Origin: Eggerthellales bacterium
GTDB lineage: Bacteria > Actinomycetota > Coriobacteriia > Coriobacteriales > Eggerthellaceae
NCBI GenBank assembly: GCA_029101185.1
Contig: JAQXQN010000151.1
Coordinates: 1 to 47,641 of the forward strand
DNA: 47,641 bases
Direction: 5' to 3'
Numbering within the stretch: the stretch's first letter is position 1; the number at the start of each line of letters is the position of its first letter. Of the stretch, positions 16,356 through 24,394 are shown in pieces. The notes under the pieces were generated by a model that was not told the origin of the DNA, ran no database searches, and saw nothing but the letters and a program-made list of their open reading frames with translations. The translations under genes and the position numbers were made by a program.

Positions 16356-17546
16356 CTACTCGGCGCTCTCAGCAGGCTTGTCGGCCTTCTTCTTGGCGCG
16401 GGGCTCGGGAGCCTGGATGGTCTCGTCCACCTCAATCTCGATGCCCAGGTCAGCGGCAGCAGCCTTCATGGACAGGGAGATGCGACGACGCTCGGGGTTG
16501 ATCTCCATGACCTTGACCTTGACCTCCTGGCCAACCTTGACAACCTGAGCAGGGGTGTCGATGTGCTTGGCAGCCATCTCGGAGATGTGCACCAGACCCT
16601 CCACGTTGTTGCCCAGCTCGATGAAGGCGCCGAAGGGAACGACCTTGGTGACCTTGCCATCGGCAATAGAGCCCACGGGATAAGACTCCACCAGCTTCAT
16701 CCAGGGATCCTCGGTGGTCTGCTTCAGGCCCAGAGAGATGCGCTCGCGGTTGAGATCCACGTCGAGCACCTCGACCTCGAACTCGTCGCCAACCTTGACG
16801 ACCTCGGAGGGATGGTTGACATGGTTCCAGGACAGCTCGGAGATGTGCACCAGACCGTCAATGCCGCCCAGGTCAACGAAGGCGCCGAAGTCCACGATGG
16901 AGGAAACGGTGCCCTTGAGACGCATGCCCTTGGTGAGCTTGCTGAGGATCTCGGCGCGCTCGTTCTTGCGGCCCTCCTCGAGCAGCACGCGACGGGAGAG
17001 AACAACGTTGTTGCGGTTGCGATCCATCTCGATGACGCGAGCCTCGATCTCGGTACCCAGGTACATATCCAGATCCTTGACGCGGCGCAGGTCAACCAGG
17101 GAAGCAGGAAGGAAGCCGCGCAGGCCGATGTCCAGGATCAGGCCGCCCTTGACAACCTCGATAACCTCACCAGTGACAACCTCGCCGGCCTTGAACTTCT
17201 CCTCAACGGAGATCCAGGCGCGCTCGTACTCGGCGCGCTTCTTGGAGAGAATCAGACGACCGTCCTTGTCCTCCTTCTGCAGGACCAGAGCCTCAACGCC
17301 CTCGCCCAGAGAAACGATCTCGGAAGGATCAGCGTCCTTGCGGATAGAAAGCTCGCGAGCAGGGATGACGCCCTCGGACTTGAATCCAATGTCGAGCAGA
17401 ACCTCATCATGCTCGATCTTCACAACGGTACCCTGAACCAGGTCACCCTCGTCGAACTCGGTCAGAGTGCCGTCGATGAGGGCGTTCATGGCAGCGTCGT
17501 CAATGTCTTCGAAGTCGATGACGGACGTGTTCTTGATTTCGGTCAA
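16356..17546 (-). CDS. rpsA: 30S ribosomal protein S1
   Basis: A 396-residue RNA-binding protein with four S1 domains at about 35-105, 122-190, 207-278 and 294-365, the usual number in actinobacteria (E. coli has six). Typical S1 strings such as GTVSSIVDFGAFVDLGGIDGLVHISELSW and GKVTKVVPFGAFIELG-NVEGLVHISEMA are present. The start codon is TTG at 17546: the upstream GAAAGGGG is well spaced and no in-frame ATG precedes the first conserved residues. The C-terminus is a charged, low-complexity tail (KKKADKPAESAE). It heads the minus-strand block that leads to coaE and uvrB. The use of TTG may keep initiation low, or serve autoregulation. Confidence 0.95.
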   Translation of the reverse strand: MTEIKNTSVIDFEDIDDAAMNALIDGTLTEFDEGDLVQGTVVKIEHDEVLLDIGFKSEGVIPARELSIRKDADPSEIVSLGEGVEALVLQKEDKDGRLILSKKRAEYERAWISVEEKFKAGEVVTGEVIEVVKGGLILDIGLRGFLPASLVDLRRVKDLDMYLGTEIEARVIEMDRNRNNVVLSRRVLLEEGRKNERAEILSKLTKGMRLKGTVSSIVDFGAFVDLGGIDGLVHISELSWNHVNHPSEVVKVGDEFEVEVLDVDLNRERISLGLKQTTEDPWMKLVESYPVGSIADGKVTKVVPFGAFIELGNNVEGLVHISEMAAKHIDTPAQVVKVGQEVKVKVMEINPERRRISLSMKAAAADLGIEIEVDETIQAPEPRAKKKADKPAESAE

Positions 17547-17667
17547 AATGGACCCCTTTCAAAAGCGGGGACCCTTCGTCATGGTGGTGAATCAACATGT
17601 CTCGGGGGCCGATAGTTACCACCGCCTCCTTTTTGAAGGCGGACCTGTCTGCGTCTGCAGACAAGCC
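17547..17667 (-). promoter_or_regulatory. Structured 5' leader of rpsA
   Basis: Upstream of the TTG start are a 7-bp stem with 4-nt loop (17646-17663, TGTCTGC/GCAGACA) and a 6-bp stem (CCGCCT 17622-17627 with AGGCGG 17637-17642). A TGC-TAACAT extended -10 candidate lies near 17675-17685 on the minus strand, giving a leader of about 120 nt. S1 autoregulates translation in E. coli; similar control here is inference. From 17690 to 17904 I see no other gene or clear signal apart from the mscS ribosome site. Confidence 0.35.
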
Positions 17668-17904
17668 GTTACATGTTAGCACAATCGCCCCAGACAAGAG
17701 CCGATGTTTTCCCGATCGACCACGGCCTATTCACGGATTTCCCACGTGTTCCCATGAGATTATCCCTACGGCCTCCAACCGGGAAACCATCCATGGGTCT
17801 TCTGGACTATTGCCGTGGAAAAATGCTGATTCCCTGTCGCCTTCTCCCCGATATCTGTACGCTTCACCATAGACACTACCCGCAGGAAACTCCGGAGGCA
17901 CGCC

Positions 17905-18690
17905 ATGGAACAATTCGCCCACGTCTTCTCCCATATCACCCTTGAAGATGCCCTTGGCATGACCCTACGCAGCGCCATCATCATCCTGATCACGGCCACC
18001 GTTGCCCACTTCCTCACCAAGCTGATTACCCGCATCTTCAAAAACGACGGCAACCCCGTCACCGAAACGTCCCTGTTCATCAACACCGGTAGGGTGGTTG
18101 TGTGGGGGGTGGGCATATATGTCCTGCTCAAGGCCGTGTTCAACATTGATGCCTCCGCCATTATTACCGCTTTAGGCGTCGGCGGTATCGCCATCTCCCT
18201 TGGCATGCAAGACACCCTCTCCAACCTGATCGGCGGAGTGCAGGTCACCCTGCTCGGCCTGATCAAACCCGGCGACAACGTGGAAATCAACGGGCAGACC
18301 GGCGTGGTGCAAGACGTGGGGTGGCGCCACACCACCATCTCCAACCCTGCCGGAGAAACCATCACGGTTCCCAACTCCATCCTGTCCAAGAACGCCCTGG
18401 TTCAGTTGCCTCCCGCACAACGGGTGCGCATCCCCTTTGCCATCAGCGACGACGGGGGCATGGGCGTAGATGAGATTGTGTCCGAGATATCGAAGCGTGC
18501 GCAGGCCGCGGCCCTTGCCGTCTGCGAGATCGAAGGAGACCCGGACGTGAAGTTCACCGAAATCACCGAGTACGGATTCAAAGGCAGGGTGTTCATCACC
18601 ATGGCGGAGGCAAATCCGGCCAACTCCCTGGCAATCATTGACGGAGTGATCCGCTCAATTGCCCCGCTGACCCGCGGCCACCACGAGTAA
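17905..18690 (+). CDS. mscS: MscS-family mechanosensitive ion channel
   Basis: A 261-residue membrane channel that opens on hypo-osmotic stress. Three N-terminal hydrophobic helices (about 20-40, 55-75, 82-112) are followed by the cytoplasmic beta domain and vestibule. The pore-lining TM3 is well conserved: ITALGVGGIAISLGMQDTLSNLIGG with its alanine-glycine packing pattern, then VQVTLLGLIKPGDNVEINGQTGVV and ITVPNSIL, both MscS signatures. ATG at 17905 with CCGGAGG upstream. Monocistronic and convergent with the DUF1385 gene. A CGAAGCGT word at 18491 encodes SKRA in the vestibule. Confidence 0.92.
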   Translation: MEQFAHVFSHITLEDALGMTLRSAIIILITATVAHFLTKLITRIFKNDGNPVTETSLFINTGRVVVWGVGIYVLLKAVFNIDASAIITALGVGGIAISLGMQDTLSNLIGGVQVTLLGLIKPGDNVEINGQTGVVQDVGWRHTTISNPAGETITVPNSILSKNALVQLPPAQRVRIPFAISDDGGMGVDEIVSEISKRAQAAALAVCEIEGDPDVKFTEITEYGFKGRVFITMAEANPANSLAIIDGVIRSIAPLTRGHHE

Positions 18691-18705
18691 GGCCCCAAAG
18701 GCCAC

Positions 18706-18777
18706 CCTCATGCGGCAGGCTTGCCTCACGCGGCAGCCCATCATCTTCTCGCGGCAGACCACCCTCACGCGGCGGGC
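18706..18777. repeat. Degenerate tandem repeat across the DUF1385 stop codon
   Basis: Four copies of a CCTCACGCGGCAGGC-like unit occur at 18706-18720, 18724-18738, 18746-18760 and 18763-18777. The last contains the TGA stop of the minus-strand gene at 18765-18767; the others repeat the C-terminal codons plus stop downstream, at spacings of 17-22 bp. Confidence 0.55.
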
Positions 18778-19976
18778 TGGCCCTGCTCTTCCCGCTCCTC
18801 CCTATCAAGCACCGCCTGCATGGCGGCAATGGCACACTCAATCTGAGCGTCATCGGGTTCATTAGTGGTGAGGTACTGCATCTGCATACCCGGCCACAAA
18901 ATAACCTTGACCAGGGGGTTTTCCGGATGGCTCCCCGCCCATTTAACGGTGATCTCGTAACTGATCCCAGCAATCAGAGGCATGAACACAATGCGGGTCA
19001 CAATAACCAGCAGCAGCTTGATGGGGCCATCGGGCACACCCATGGAAGCAAACAGGGGCTTAAGGGGGATAACCGTGTACACCAGAATGGCGATGATCAT
19101 CACCATAATCAAAAAGGCGGTCCCGCAGCGCACGTGCAGACAGGGGAACTTCCGGGCATTTTCCACGGTCATGGGCAGCCCGTGCTCAAAGCAATGGATG
19201 GCTTTATGCTCTGCGCCGTGATAGCCAAACATCCGCTTAATATCCTTCATCCTGCCAATAAGCCAGATGTAGAAGATGAAGATAGCCACGCGAAGCACGC
19301 CATCTACCAGATTCCAGACCAGTGGGTTGGAATCATACTCACCGACAATCAGATTTGACACCACCGCAGGGGCAACAATAAACAGGCCCAATCCCAATAA
19401 TAGACCCACAACCATCGAGATTGCCATCTCCCCCTTCCCAAAGAAGGGTTCCTCTTGGGATTCTGATGCAGACGAAGCGTCCTTTTCCTGGGACTTCTCC
19501 TCCAGCAGCGCTAATGCCTCCTGCTCAGAGATACCCTTGCGGGCCGCAAGCTTCGACACCTTCTTGGCCTGCTTCTCCTTCCGCTTTGCGGCATCCTTAG
19601 CGTCCTGTTCGCGCCACTTGTTCTTCTCCTCTTCGGTCATTCCGAAAGTGAAGCCCTCGCTGTCGTAGGCATGAGCGGAGGAGACCTCAAGGGCCTTAAA
19701 ACTCAGCATGAGACTCTCGACAAACGCACGGCAGCCGCGAACAAGGGGCCAGTATAACCAGCCGTTTTTCTTCTTACCGCTGGCAAGGTCCCGCTCTTCG
19801 ACCACAATCTGTCCGTCGGGCTTACGCACGGCCACAGCCCAGTTGTACTTGCCGCGCATCATGATTCCCTCAATGAGGGCCTGACCTCCCACATGAGTCT
19901 TAATATGCCCGTCTTCCGAGAATGCCCGGGAAAGATCGGTTCCTTGAGGCTTTGTCTCCTGCTGAGTATCGGTCAT
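18765..19976 (-). CDS. DUF1385 family membrane protein
   Basis: A 403-residue DUF1385 (YqhQ-like) protein. Family landmarks are the N-terminal VGGQALIEGIMMRGKYNWAVAVRKPDG (about 30-55), PLVRGCRAFVESL, the FGYHGAEHKAIHCFEHG segment near residue 255 with conserved histidines, CLHVRCGTAFL, and the C-terminal WPGMQMQYLTTNEPDDAQIE. About four to five hydrophobic segments lie between. A lysine/glutamate-rich linker of some 70 residues (about 110-180), longer than usual, includes a dispersed-word copy (19473). Its ATG directly follows the thyX stop (TAGATG), so translation is probably coupled. The molecular function is unknown. Confidence 0.88.
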   Translation of the reverse strand: MTDTQQETKPQGTDLSRAFSEDGHIKTHVGGQALIEGIMMRGKYNWAVAVRKPDGQIVVEERDLASGKKKNGWLYWPLVRGCRAFVESLMLSFKALEVSSAHAYDSEGFTFGMTEEEKNKWREQDAKDAAKRKEKQAKKVSKLAARKGISEQEALALLEEKSQEKDASSASESQEEPFFGKGEMAISMVVGLLLGLGLFIVAPAVVSNLIVGEYDSNPLVWNLVDGVLRVAIFIFYIWLIGRMKDIKRMFGYHGAEHKAIHCFEHGLPMTVENARKFPCLHVRCGTAFLIMVMIIAILVYTVIPLKPLFASMGVPDGPIKLLLVIVTRIVFMPLIAGISYEITVKWAGSHPENPLVKVILWPGMQMQYLTTNEPDDAQIECAIAAMQAVLDREEREEQGQPAA

Positions 19977-20657
19977 CTAGTCACGCACCACTTTCGGATA
20001 AGGATTTCCGCAGGTCATCTTCCCCTCGGGGCATGCGCCATGCACACAAGGGGCGCCAGCGTCCGCAAAAATGAAGGGGGCCGTTGGGCGCACCAGCTCA
20101 AGCATGGCATGGGCAAGTTCCCTGATCTCCCATTGGGCACGATTGCAGCAGCGATGCTCGAAGAAATGCAAAAGCTCGCGGATATTCATTGTTACCACGA
20201 TCTTGCTCTCCGCCGCGTTGGGAAGCAGGTAGCGGGCGTCTTCAGCCGGGATGCCTGCGACAAGAAGCTTCTGGTAGGCCTCGGTGGCGGCACTGACCGC
20301 TTCGTCAAAGATCGCTTCGGCCTCGGGGCTTTCGCACACCGTATGGGGCTTGACCACTTCGACACCATTCTTGAACTTCACGTAGCGCTGGGACTGCTGG
20401 TTATAACTGGCAAGGCGATGCCTCACCAGCTGATGGGTGAGAGCCCGAGAGACCCCTTCTATAGCGAAGGTGTAGCTGGCGTGCTCAAGGGTGGAATAGT
20501 GCCCCGAATCCATGATGGTCTTCAGCACGCTGCGCATCCTTTCGGCAGGCATGGATTCCATCAACTCGGATGCCCCCACCGACGCATAGCACAGCCGCGC
20601 GGCAGTTGCCACCGCACGTTCGGGATCGGGGGTGTGGTACAAAAGCTCTACTCTCAT
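19977..20657 (-). CDS. thyX: Flavin-dependent thymidylate synthase
   Basis: A 226-residue FAD/NADPH-dependent enzyme that methylates dUMP to dTMP using methylenetetrahydrofolate. The diagnostic ThyX motif RHRxxSxNxxSxR is at residues 79-91 (RHRLASYNQQSQR), with HYSTLEHASYTFAIEGVSRA just before and the nucleotide-binding REL..HFFEHRCCNRAQWEIR near 160. The C-terminus has four extra cysteines (CVHGACPEGKMTCG), a short cysteine-rich tail that may bind metal. ATG at 20657 with AAAGGAG. The gene lies 23 nt downstream of a DtxR-type regulator and immediately upstream of the DUF1385 gene. Confidence 0.97.
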   Translation of the reverse strand: MRVELLYHTPDPERAVATAARLCYASVGASELMESMPAERMRSVLKTIMDSGHYSTLEHASYTFAIEGVSRALTHQLVRHRLASYNQQSQRYVKFKNGVEVVKPHTVCESPEAEAIFDEAVSAATEAYQKLLVAGIPAEDARYLLPNAAESKIVVTMNIRELLHFFEHRCCNRAQWEIRELAHAMLELVRPTAPFIFADAGAPCVHGACPEGKMTCGNPYPKVVRD

Positions 20658-20680
20658 CCTTGCTCCTTTGTGCCGTATTT

Positions 20681-21187
20681 CTAATCTTTCGTCGGTGTGC
20701 CCAGGTCAGGGGGCTGACTAGGGTCCTGGTCTATTTCGATGCCAACGGAGCGGAGGTACTCCTCCCACTTGGAGAAGGATCGGGGAGAAATACCGTGCTC
20801 AATCTGGCACGCTTCCTGATTGGCAGTGGCCTGATCGATTCCGAGGACCTCGGTCATAAAACGATACAGCAGGTTGTGCCTGCGCCAGATTTCGTTTCCA
20901 TACCGAAATCCCTCGGGAGTAAGCGCAATATCACCGTAGTGCTCCTGGGTCACAAGCCCCTTCTCCCGCAGAGCGGAGACGGACTTTGTCACCGACGCCT
21001 TGCTTACCTGCAGCTTTGAAGCCACATCCACAGGCCGAACAGGCTCATTCCCAGAACCAGCAAGGGTGACAATCGCCTCAAGATAATCCTCAAGGGAATG
21101 GGTCAGCATCCCTAATCCAGCCGAGGGTGCACGCATAGTCGTGGTAGCAAACGCCGTCCCCTGGGAGCCCGTCCTGCTCTCGACCAT
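20681..21187 (-). CDS. DtxR/MntR-family metal-dependent transcriptional regulator
   Basis: A protein of about 168 residues with an iron-dependent repressor type winged helix: THSLEDYLEAIVTLAG, VRPVDVASKLQVSKASVTKSVSALREKGLV (the recognition helix) and YGDIALTPEGFRYG, followed by the dimerisation helix RRHNLLYRFMTEVLGID and EACQIEHGISP with metal-type Glu/His ligands. It has no C-terminal SH3/FeoA domain, as in MntR and Mn/Fe sensors of this size. AAAAGGAGG precedes two ATGs; 21187 has the better spacing. An AT-rich promoter region with TACAAT lies upstream. It probably regulates metal uptake genes outside the window. It is co-directional with thyX, 23 nt upstream. Confidence 0.85.
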   Translation of the reverse strand: MVESRTGSQGTAFATTTMRAPSAGLGMLTHSLEDYLEAIVTLAGSGNEPVRPVDVASKLQVSKASVTKSVSALREKGLVTQEHYGDIALTPEGFRYGNEIWRRHNLLYRFMTEVLGIDQATANQEACQIEHGISPRSFSKWEEYLRSVGIEIDQDPSQPPDLGTPTKD

Positions 21188-21277
21188 CATGCCTCCTTTT
21201 GCCACCTAATCTCTCGCAATTACTAGCCGCTCATTGTAGCCCACAATCCCAGAAGGGCGCCCATCGCCAGACACCCT

Positions 21278-21736
21278 TTACGCGAAACGCACCCAACCGG
21301 CATCCTCCTGCTCCTCGATACTCAGCACGATCCTGCAACCCCGCGGCACCTTCACCAAGCATTCCTCCCCATCAAGGGTTGGCTGACTCTGAGAGCGCGG
21401 CGCAGCCTCCTGATCCCACACCCCCTCAAGCAGCACCTCAAGAGGAACCCTCTCCCCATCGGGGCACCCCTGGCCCTCAACGTGCTTGACCTCCCTAGCG
21501 CTTATGACCCCCATACGACCTGCGACATCTGAATGGCCCACAACAGGCACGGGGCTCGCATTCCCCATATGGCCCGCAACAGCCACGGGCCTCGCGTTTC
21601 CTATAAGGCCCGCAACGGGCACAGGGCTCGCATTCCCCATATGGCCTGCGCCGCCCTGGTCAAACCGATACATGCATCCAAAGCACACCACCATATCCTC
21701 AAAAGACGACGCACCGCACACCGGACACTGCTTCAT
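21278..21736 (-). CDS. Zinc-ribbon protein of the Tad operon
   Basis: A 152-residue protein beginning with a C4 zinc ribbon: Cys4, Cys7, Cys18, Cys21 (CPVC and CFGC). Residues 30-65 are three 12-residue repeats (AGHMGNASPVPV-like). The C-terminal 50 residues contain a short beta-rich segment (ECLVKVPRGCRIVLSIEE) that could be a truncated FHA-like fold. Its start ATG 21736 overlaps the DUF192 stop by 4 nt and has GGAGGGAG upstream, so it is the last gene of the operon. The function is unknown; the zinc ribbon and extreme 3' position suggest an accessory or regulatory role. Confidence 0.6.
   Translation of the reverse strand: MKQCPVCGASSFEDMVVCFGCMYRFDQGGAGHMGNASPVPVAGLIGNARPVAVAGHMGNASPVPVVGHSDVAGRMGVISAREVKHVEGQGCPDGERVPLEVLLEGVWDQEAAPRSQSQPTLDGEECLVKVPRGCRIVLSIEEQEDAGWVRFA
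21535..21642 (-). repeat. 36-bp tandem repeat, three units, in frame
   Basis: Units at 21535-21570, 21571-21606 and 21607-21642 encode AGHMGNASPVPV, AGLIGNARPVAV and AGHMGNASPVPV. The first and third are nearly identical at DNA level, which indicates recent unequal copying. Copy number is likely to vary between strains. Confidence 0.8.
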
Positions 21737-22080
21737 AGCCGCCCCTCTCCCTCCGCGCTTCGCGGAATGCAAAACACCTGAAATCCCACGTCAAACCATG
21801 GGTCTGTCGAAGCGTACCGCTCAATTACCATCACGGATCCTTCCGCTGCACGCACTTTCCCAGACGCTAGGCCACGCTCTACAGCGCAAACCCTTCCTGT
21901 ACTATCAACAAAAGCCACATCAATGGACTGCCGCATCCCGAAGGTATGGATTGACCTGCAGGGCACAAGCACCACTCCCTTATACCCCGCAAGCCATCCG
22001 GCTTCCCGGCCGATCAGCCCCCGCAACCGAGACCCGAATCCCGTCAGCACCCGAAAGGCCATTGGTTCCACGTCTCTCAT
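21733..22080 (-). CDS. DUF192 family protein of the Tad operon
   Basis: A 115-residue DUF192 protein. The family core is visible: SRLRGLIGR near the N-terminus, VLVPCRSIHTFGMRQSIDVAFVDSTGRV (about 37-65, the conserved H-x-F-x-M-x(5)-D pattern) and GSVMVIE. Family members are small beta-rich proteins, often secreted, of unknown biochemical role. GAAAGGAG precedes the ATG at 22080. It overlaps the upstream TadE-like gene and the downstream zinc-ribbon gene by 4 nt each, so it is translationally tied to the pilus operon. No signal peptide is seen. Confidence 0.8.
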   Translation of the reverse strand: MRDVEPMAFRVLTGFGSRLRGLIGREAGWLAGYKGVVLVPCRSIHTFGMRQSIDVAFVDSTGRVCAVERGLASGKVRAAEGSVMVIERYASTDPWFDVGFQVFCIPRSAEGEGRL

Positions 22081-22487
22081 ATCACCACTCCTTTCCGGTA
22101 CGGGCTCACCGCAAAAGATGCCGAGTGGGTAAGTTCAGGCACATCCTGCCCAAACACCTCCACGCCCTGAAGCATCCCAGGCACATACCTCAGCGTGCCC
22201 GTAAACTGCACATGGCCCACGCCAATCACCTCCAGCTCCACCTCCAGGTCCTGCTCCCCATACCCCTCGTGCTCCACCAGCCACGCCTTCACCTGGGCAC
22301 AAGACGCTTCACCAAGATTAGGGTCATCCGCCTGCAACAAAACCGCGCTTCTTAGTGCAGTGTCGAAGCGCACGCACTCGCTCACGAACAGAAGTCCCCG
22401 TAATGCCACGAATCCGATGGCCAGCAGCACGGGTACAACTACGGCAAACTCCACCGTCATCTGACCCGCCCTATCATGGGTCACCAT
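22077..22487 (-). CDS. TadE-like pseudopilin
   Basis: A 136-residue minor pilin-like protein. The class III leader is short: G8 followed by QMTVEF and the hydrophobic stretch AVVVPVLLAIGFVALRGLLF, so cleavage after Gly8 would leave Glu at mature position 5. The remaining 90 residues are extracellular with no recognised domain; two cysteines (one at about Cys33) may form a disulfide. AGGAGG abuts the ATG at 22487, which is unusually tight, so a GTG one codon later (22484) is possible. It overlaps the upstream TadG-like gene by 14 nt and the DUF192 gene by 4 nt. Confidence 0.75.
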   Translation of the reverse strand: MVTHDRAGQMTVEFAVVVPVLLAIGFVALRGLLFVSECVRFDTALRSAVLLQADDPNLGEASCAQVKAWLVEHEGYGEQDLEVELEVIGVGHVQFTGTLRYVPGMLQGVEVFGQDVPELTHSASFAVSPYRKGVVI

Positions 22488-24369
22488 CCTCCTGGGAGTA
22501 TTCCCCACCACCAAGCACCTCCTCTCCCTTTGCCGTGGCAATGGCGTCACACAACGGCCCATCCCCACGACCAACCACATGGGCGGTATTGATCACCACG
22601 GGCTTTGCGCTATCTGTGCGCGCGGGCTCAAGGCCGCAATCCTCAATCACCCCAGTCAGCCCCTCTCGGGCCCAAGACCCCAGTCCCGAAGCCCCCATCA
22701 GGGGCAATCCATCAAGAACGCCTCCCACGGCTGAAACTAGGCCGTCAACTCCTGAACCATAGGCGTGCAAAATCCCCGACCACAGCCCCAATGCACCATC
22801 CGTCAAGTCCGTGATAGGGGGTCCGACATCTGACGCCACCCCATCAAGCAACCCGGATATCACGTTATCGGAAGGATCCTCAACCAGGGTCGCGGCGGAA
22901 ATGGCGGCAAAGCTTCCCAGGTCAGACCCTGGTTCAAAAGCACCCGAAAAGCCTAAGGCCTGCTCTGGAGAGGATTCAAACCCCAACGCCACCACCGCCC
23001 CGTACCTGCCTGGGGGATACGCCACGATCCTGCAATTCACCACATCCTCAAGAGCACAGGCCAGCGCATCAAAGCACTCCTGAAGCAAGCCTCTGGCCTG
23101 GCGTAATGCAGGGGCAGCGGAGGCTTTTGCGGCGCAGTACGCTTCGGCATTCTCCGAGACCGCTCTGTAGTGATGCTCGAACCCATTGTCGATGGATGTC
23201 GATGCAGCAGCCACATTCCCAAGCACGGACGCGGACAATCCGCAGCTCTCGCATCGTTCGTACACGCCAGCGTCAAGCTGGGATACGGATCCATAACCCT
23301 CCACACCCCCTTCGGCACCCGGGCATTCCGCAAGGGTATGCAGCTTGCCGTCGGATACGGGATACACCCGTTGGGTGTACAGCGCTGTGGCCTTCATCTC
23401 CTGGGTGTTGCGGGGTAAGGTGGGCAGGTATATCTGCGGGACGTCCCCCCGCTCCTGTATGACGTAGCCATCCTGCAGCAGATCGCAGGCGTATTCGTAA
23501 TAGTGATATCGCAGCCGACTATCGCAGCGCTCCTCAAGACTGCCGCCTGAGATTCCCGCCTCCTGACTCATGCGCGCCCGATAGTACGCCCTGGCCCGAT
23601 CAAGGGCCATCTGAAATGACCACGTGGATATGGAGCTTGCCACGGGATTTTGCTCATCTGGAAGTCCCGCAAGGGCTTGGGCCCGCTGCGCGGCGCAAGC
23701 CCCGGGGTACCGTCCGCAGTCTGCCTCAAAGGCGGCTCGGTACGCTTCGTCCGCCTGTTGTGAAGCCTCTTGGGCAATCCTGCCCTGCTCCTGAATGTCG
23801 CTAGCAGAATCTTCCACAGTTTGAGCAGCGGATTCGCCGGTAGAAAGATCTCCGGAAAGAGACACCGATCCCGTGGTGGGGACCAGTTCGCACAACGCGA
23901 TGGCCTCGCCGTTGATAAACCCGGCGTTTTCCGATGCGATCAGCTGGGCCTGAGTCTGAGCAAGAGCAGGCAAGGCGGCACTGGCGGCAGAGAGCACTTC
24001 TATCTGGGTCTGGGCGTAATCATCCCGGGCATCAAGGACCTGCCTGCCCGCCTCGATCATCCGCTCTCCTATTGTAGAGGCCTGGGGCACACAGCAGCAC
24101 ACGGCCCCCACCCCAAGAAGACCCAAACCCGTCAAGGACATGGTTAACAGGGTGGCGTCTGCGACCCGCACTGCGATGACAAACTCCGCCACCTCGTTGG
24201 CTGCAGCAAGCGCAGCACTATCGGCAACGGATTGCACGCCCTGGGCCCTGCTCAGACTCCGGGCCGCCCACACGCCCCCGAAAATCAGCGCGCAGGAAAG
24301 CAGGATCGCGCAGGCCGCCCCAAGAGTGGTATACCCATCCCGGTTGCGAAATGACTCAACCCCTATCAC
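22474..24369 (-). CDS. Large TadG-like pilus-associated protein with Ada-like Cys/His mini-domain
   Basis: A protein of about 631 residues with one N-terminal hydrophobic segment (DGYTTLGAACAILLSCALIFGGVWAAR) followed by ADSAALAAANE, a TadG-type helix. I place the start at GTG 24369 (GGGAG upstream); the open frame reaches 24477. Unlike TadE it has no Glu5, so it may not be cleaved. The extracellular part has coiled-coil and alanine-rich stretches. Residues 344-376 contain His344, Cys349, Cys373 and Cys376 in a HxxxxC...GxYxxCxxC pattern resembling the small Ada-type metal-binding module attached to some secreted and competence proteins. It follows tadE with a 25-nt gap and probably anchors or caps the pilus machine. 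Confidence 0.75.
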   Translation of the reverse strand: MIGVESFRNRDGYTTLGAACAILLSCALIFGGVWAARSLSRAQGVQSVADSAALAAANEVAEFVIAVRVADATLLTMSLTGLGLLGVGAVCCCVPQASTIGERMIEAGRQVLDARDDYAQTQIEVLSAASAALPALAQTQAQLIASENAGFINGEAIALCELVPTTGSVSLSGDLSTGESAAQTVEDSASDIQEQGRIAQEASQQADEAYRAAFEADCGRYPGACAAQRAQALAGLPDEQNPVASSISTWSFQMALDRARAYYRARMSQEAGISGGSLEERCDSRLRYHYYEYACDLLQDGYVIQERGDVPQIYLPTLPRNTQEMKATALYTQRVYPVSDGKLHTLAECPGAEGGVEGYGSVSQLDAGVYERCESCGLSASVLGNVAAASTSIDNGFEHHYRAVSENAEAYCAAKASAAPALRQARGLLQECFDALACALEDVVNCRIVAYPPGRYGAVVALGFESSPEQALGFSGAFEPGSDLGSFAAISAATLVEDPSDNVISGLLDGVASDVGPPITDLTDGALGLWSGILHAYGSGVDGLVSAVGGVLDGLPLMGASGLGSWAREGLTGVIEDCGLEPARTDSAKPVVINTAHVVGRGDGPLCDAIATAKGEEVLGGGEYSQEDGDP

Positions 24370-24394
24370 CCACTCCCGACAAGCTGTCGGGCAA

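Noticed and set aside
16563-17615. A 350-codon + strand frame opposite rpsA
   Set aside because: Antisense to a well-recognised S1 protein; its translation is low complexity and has no family features.
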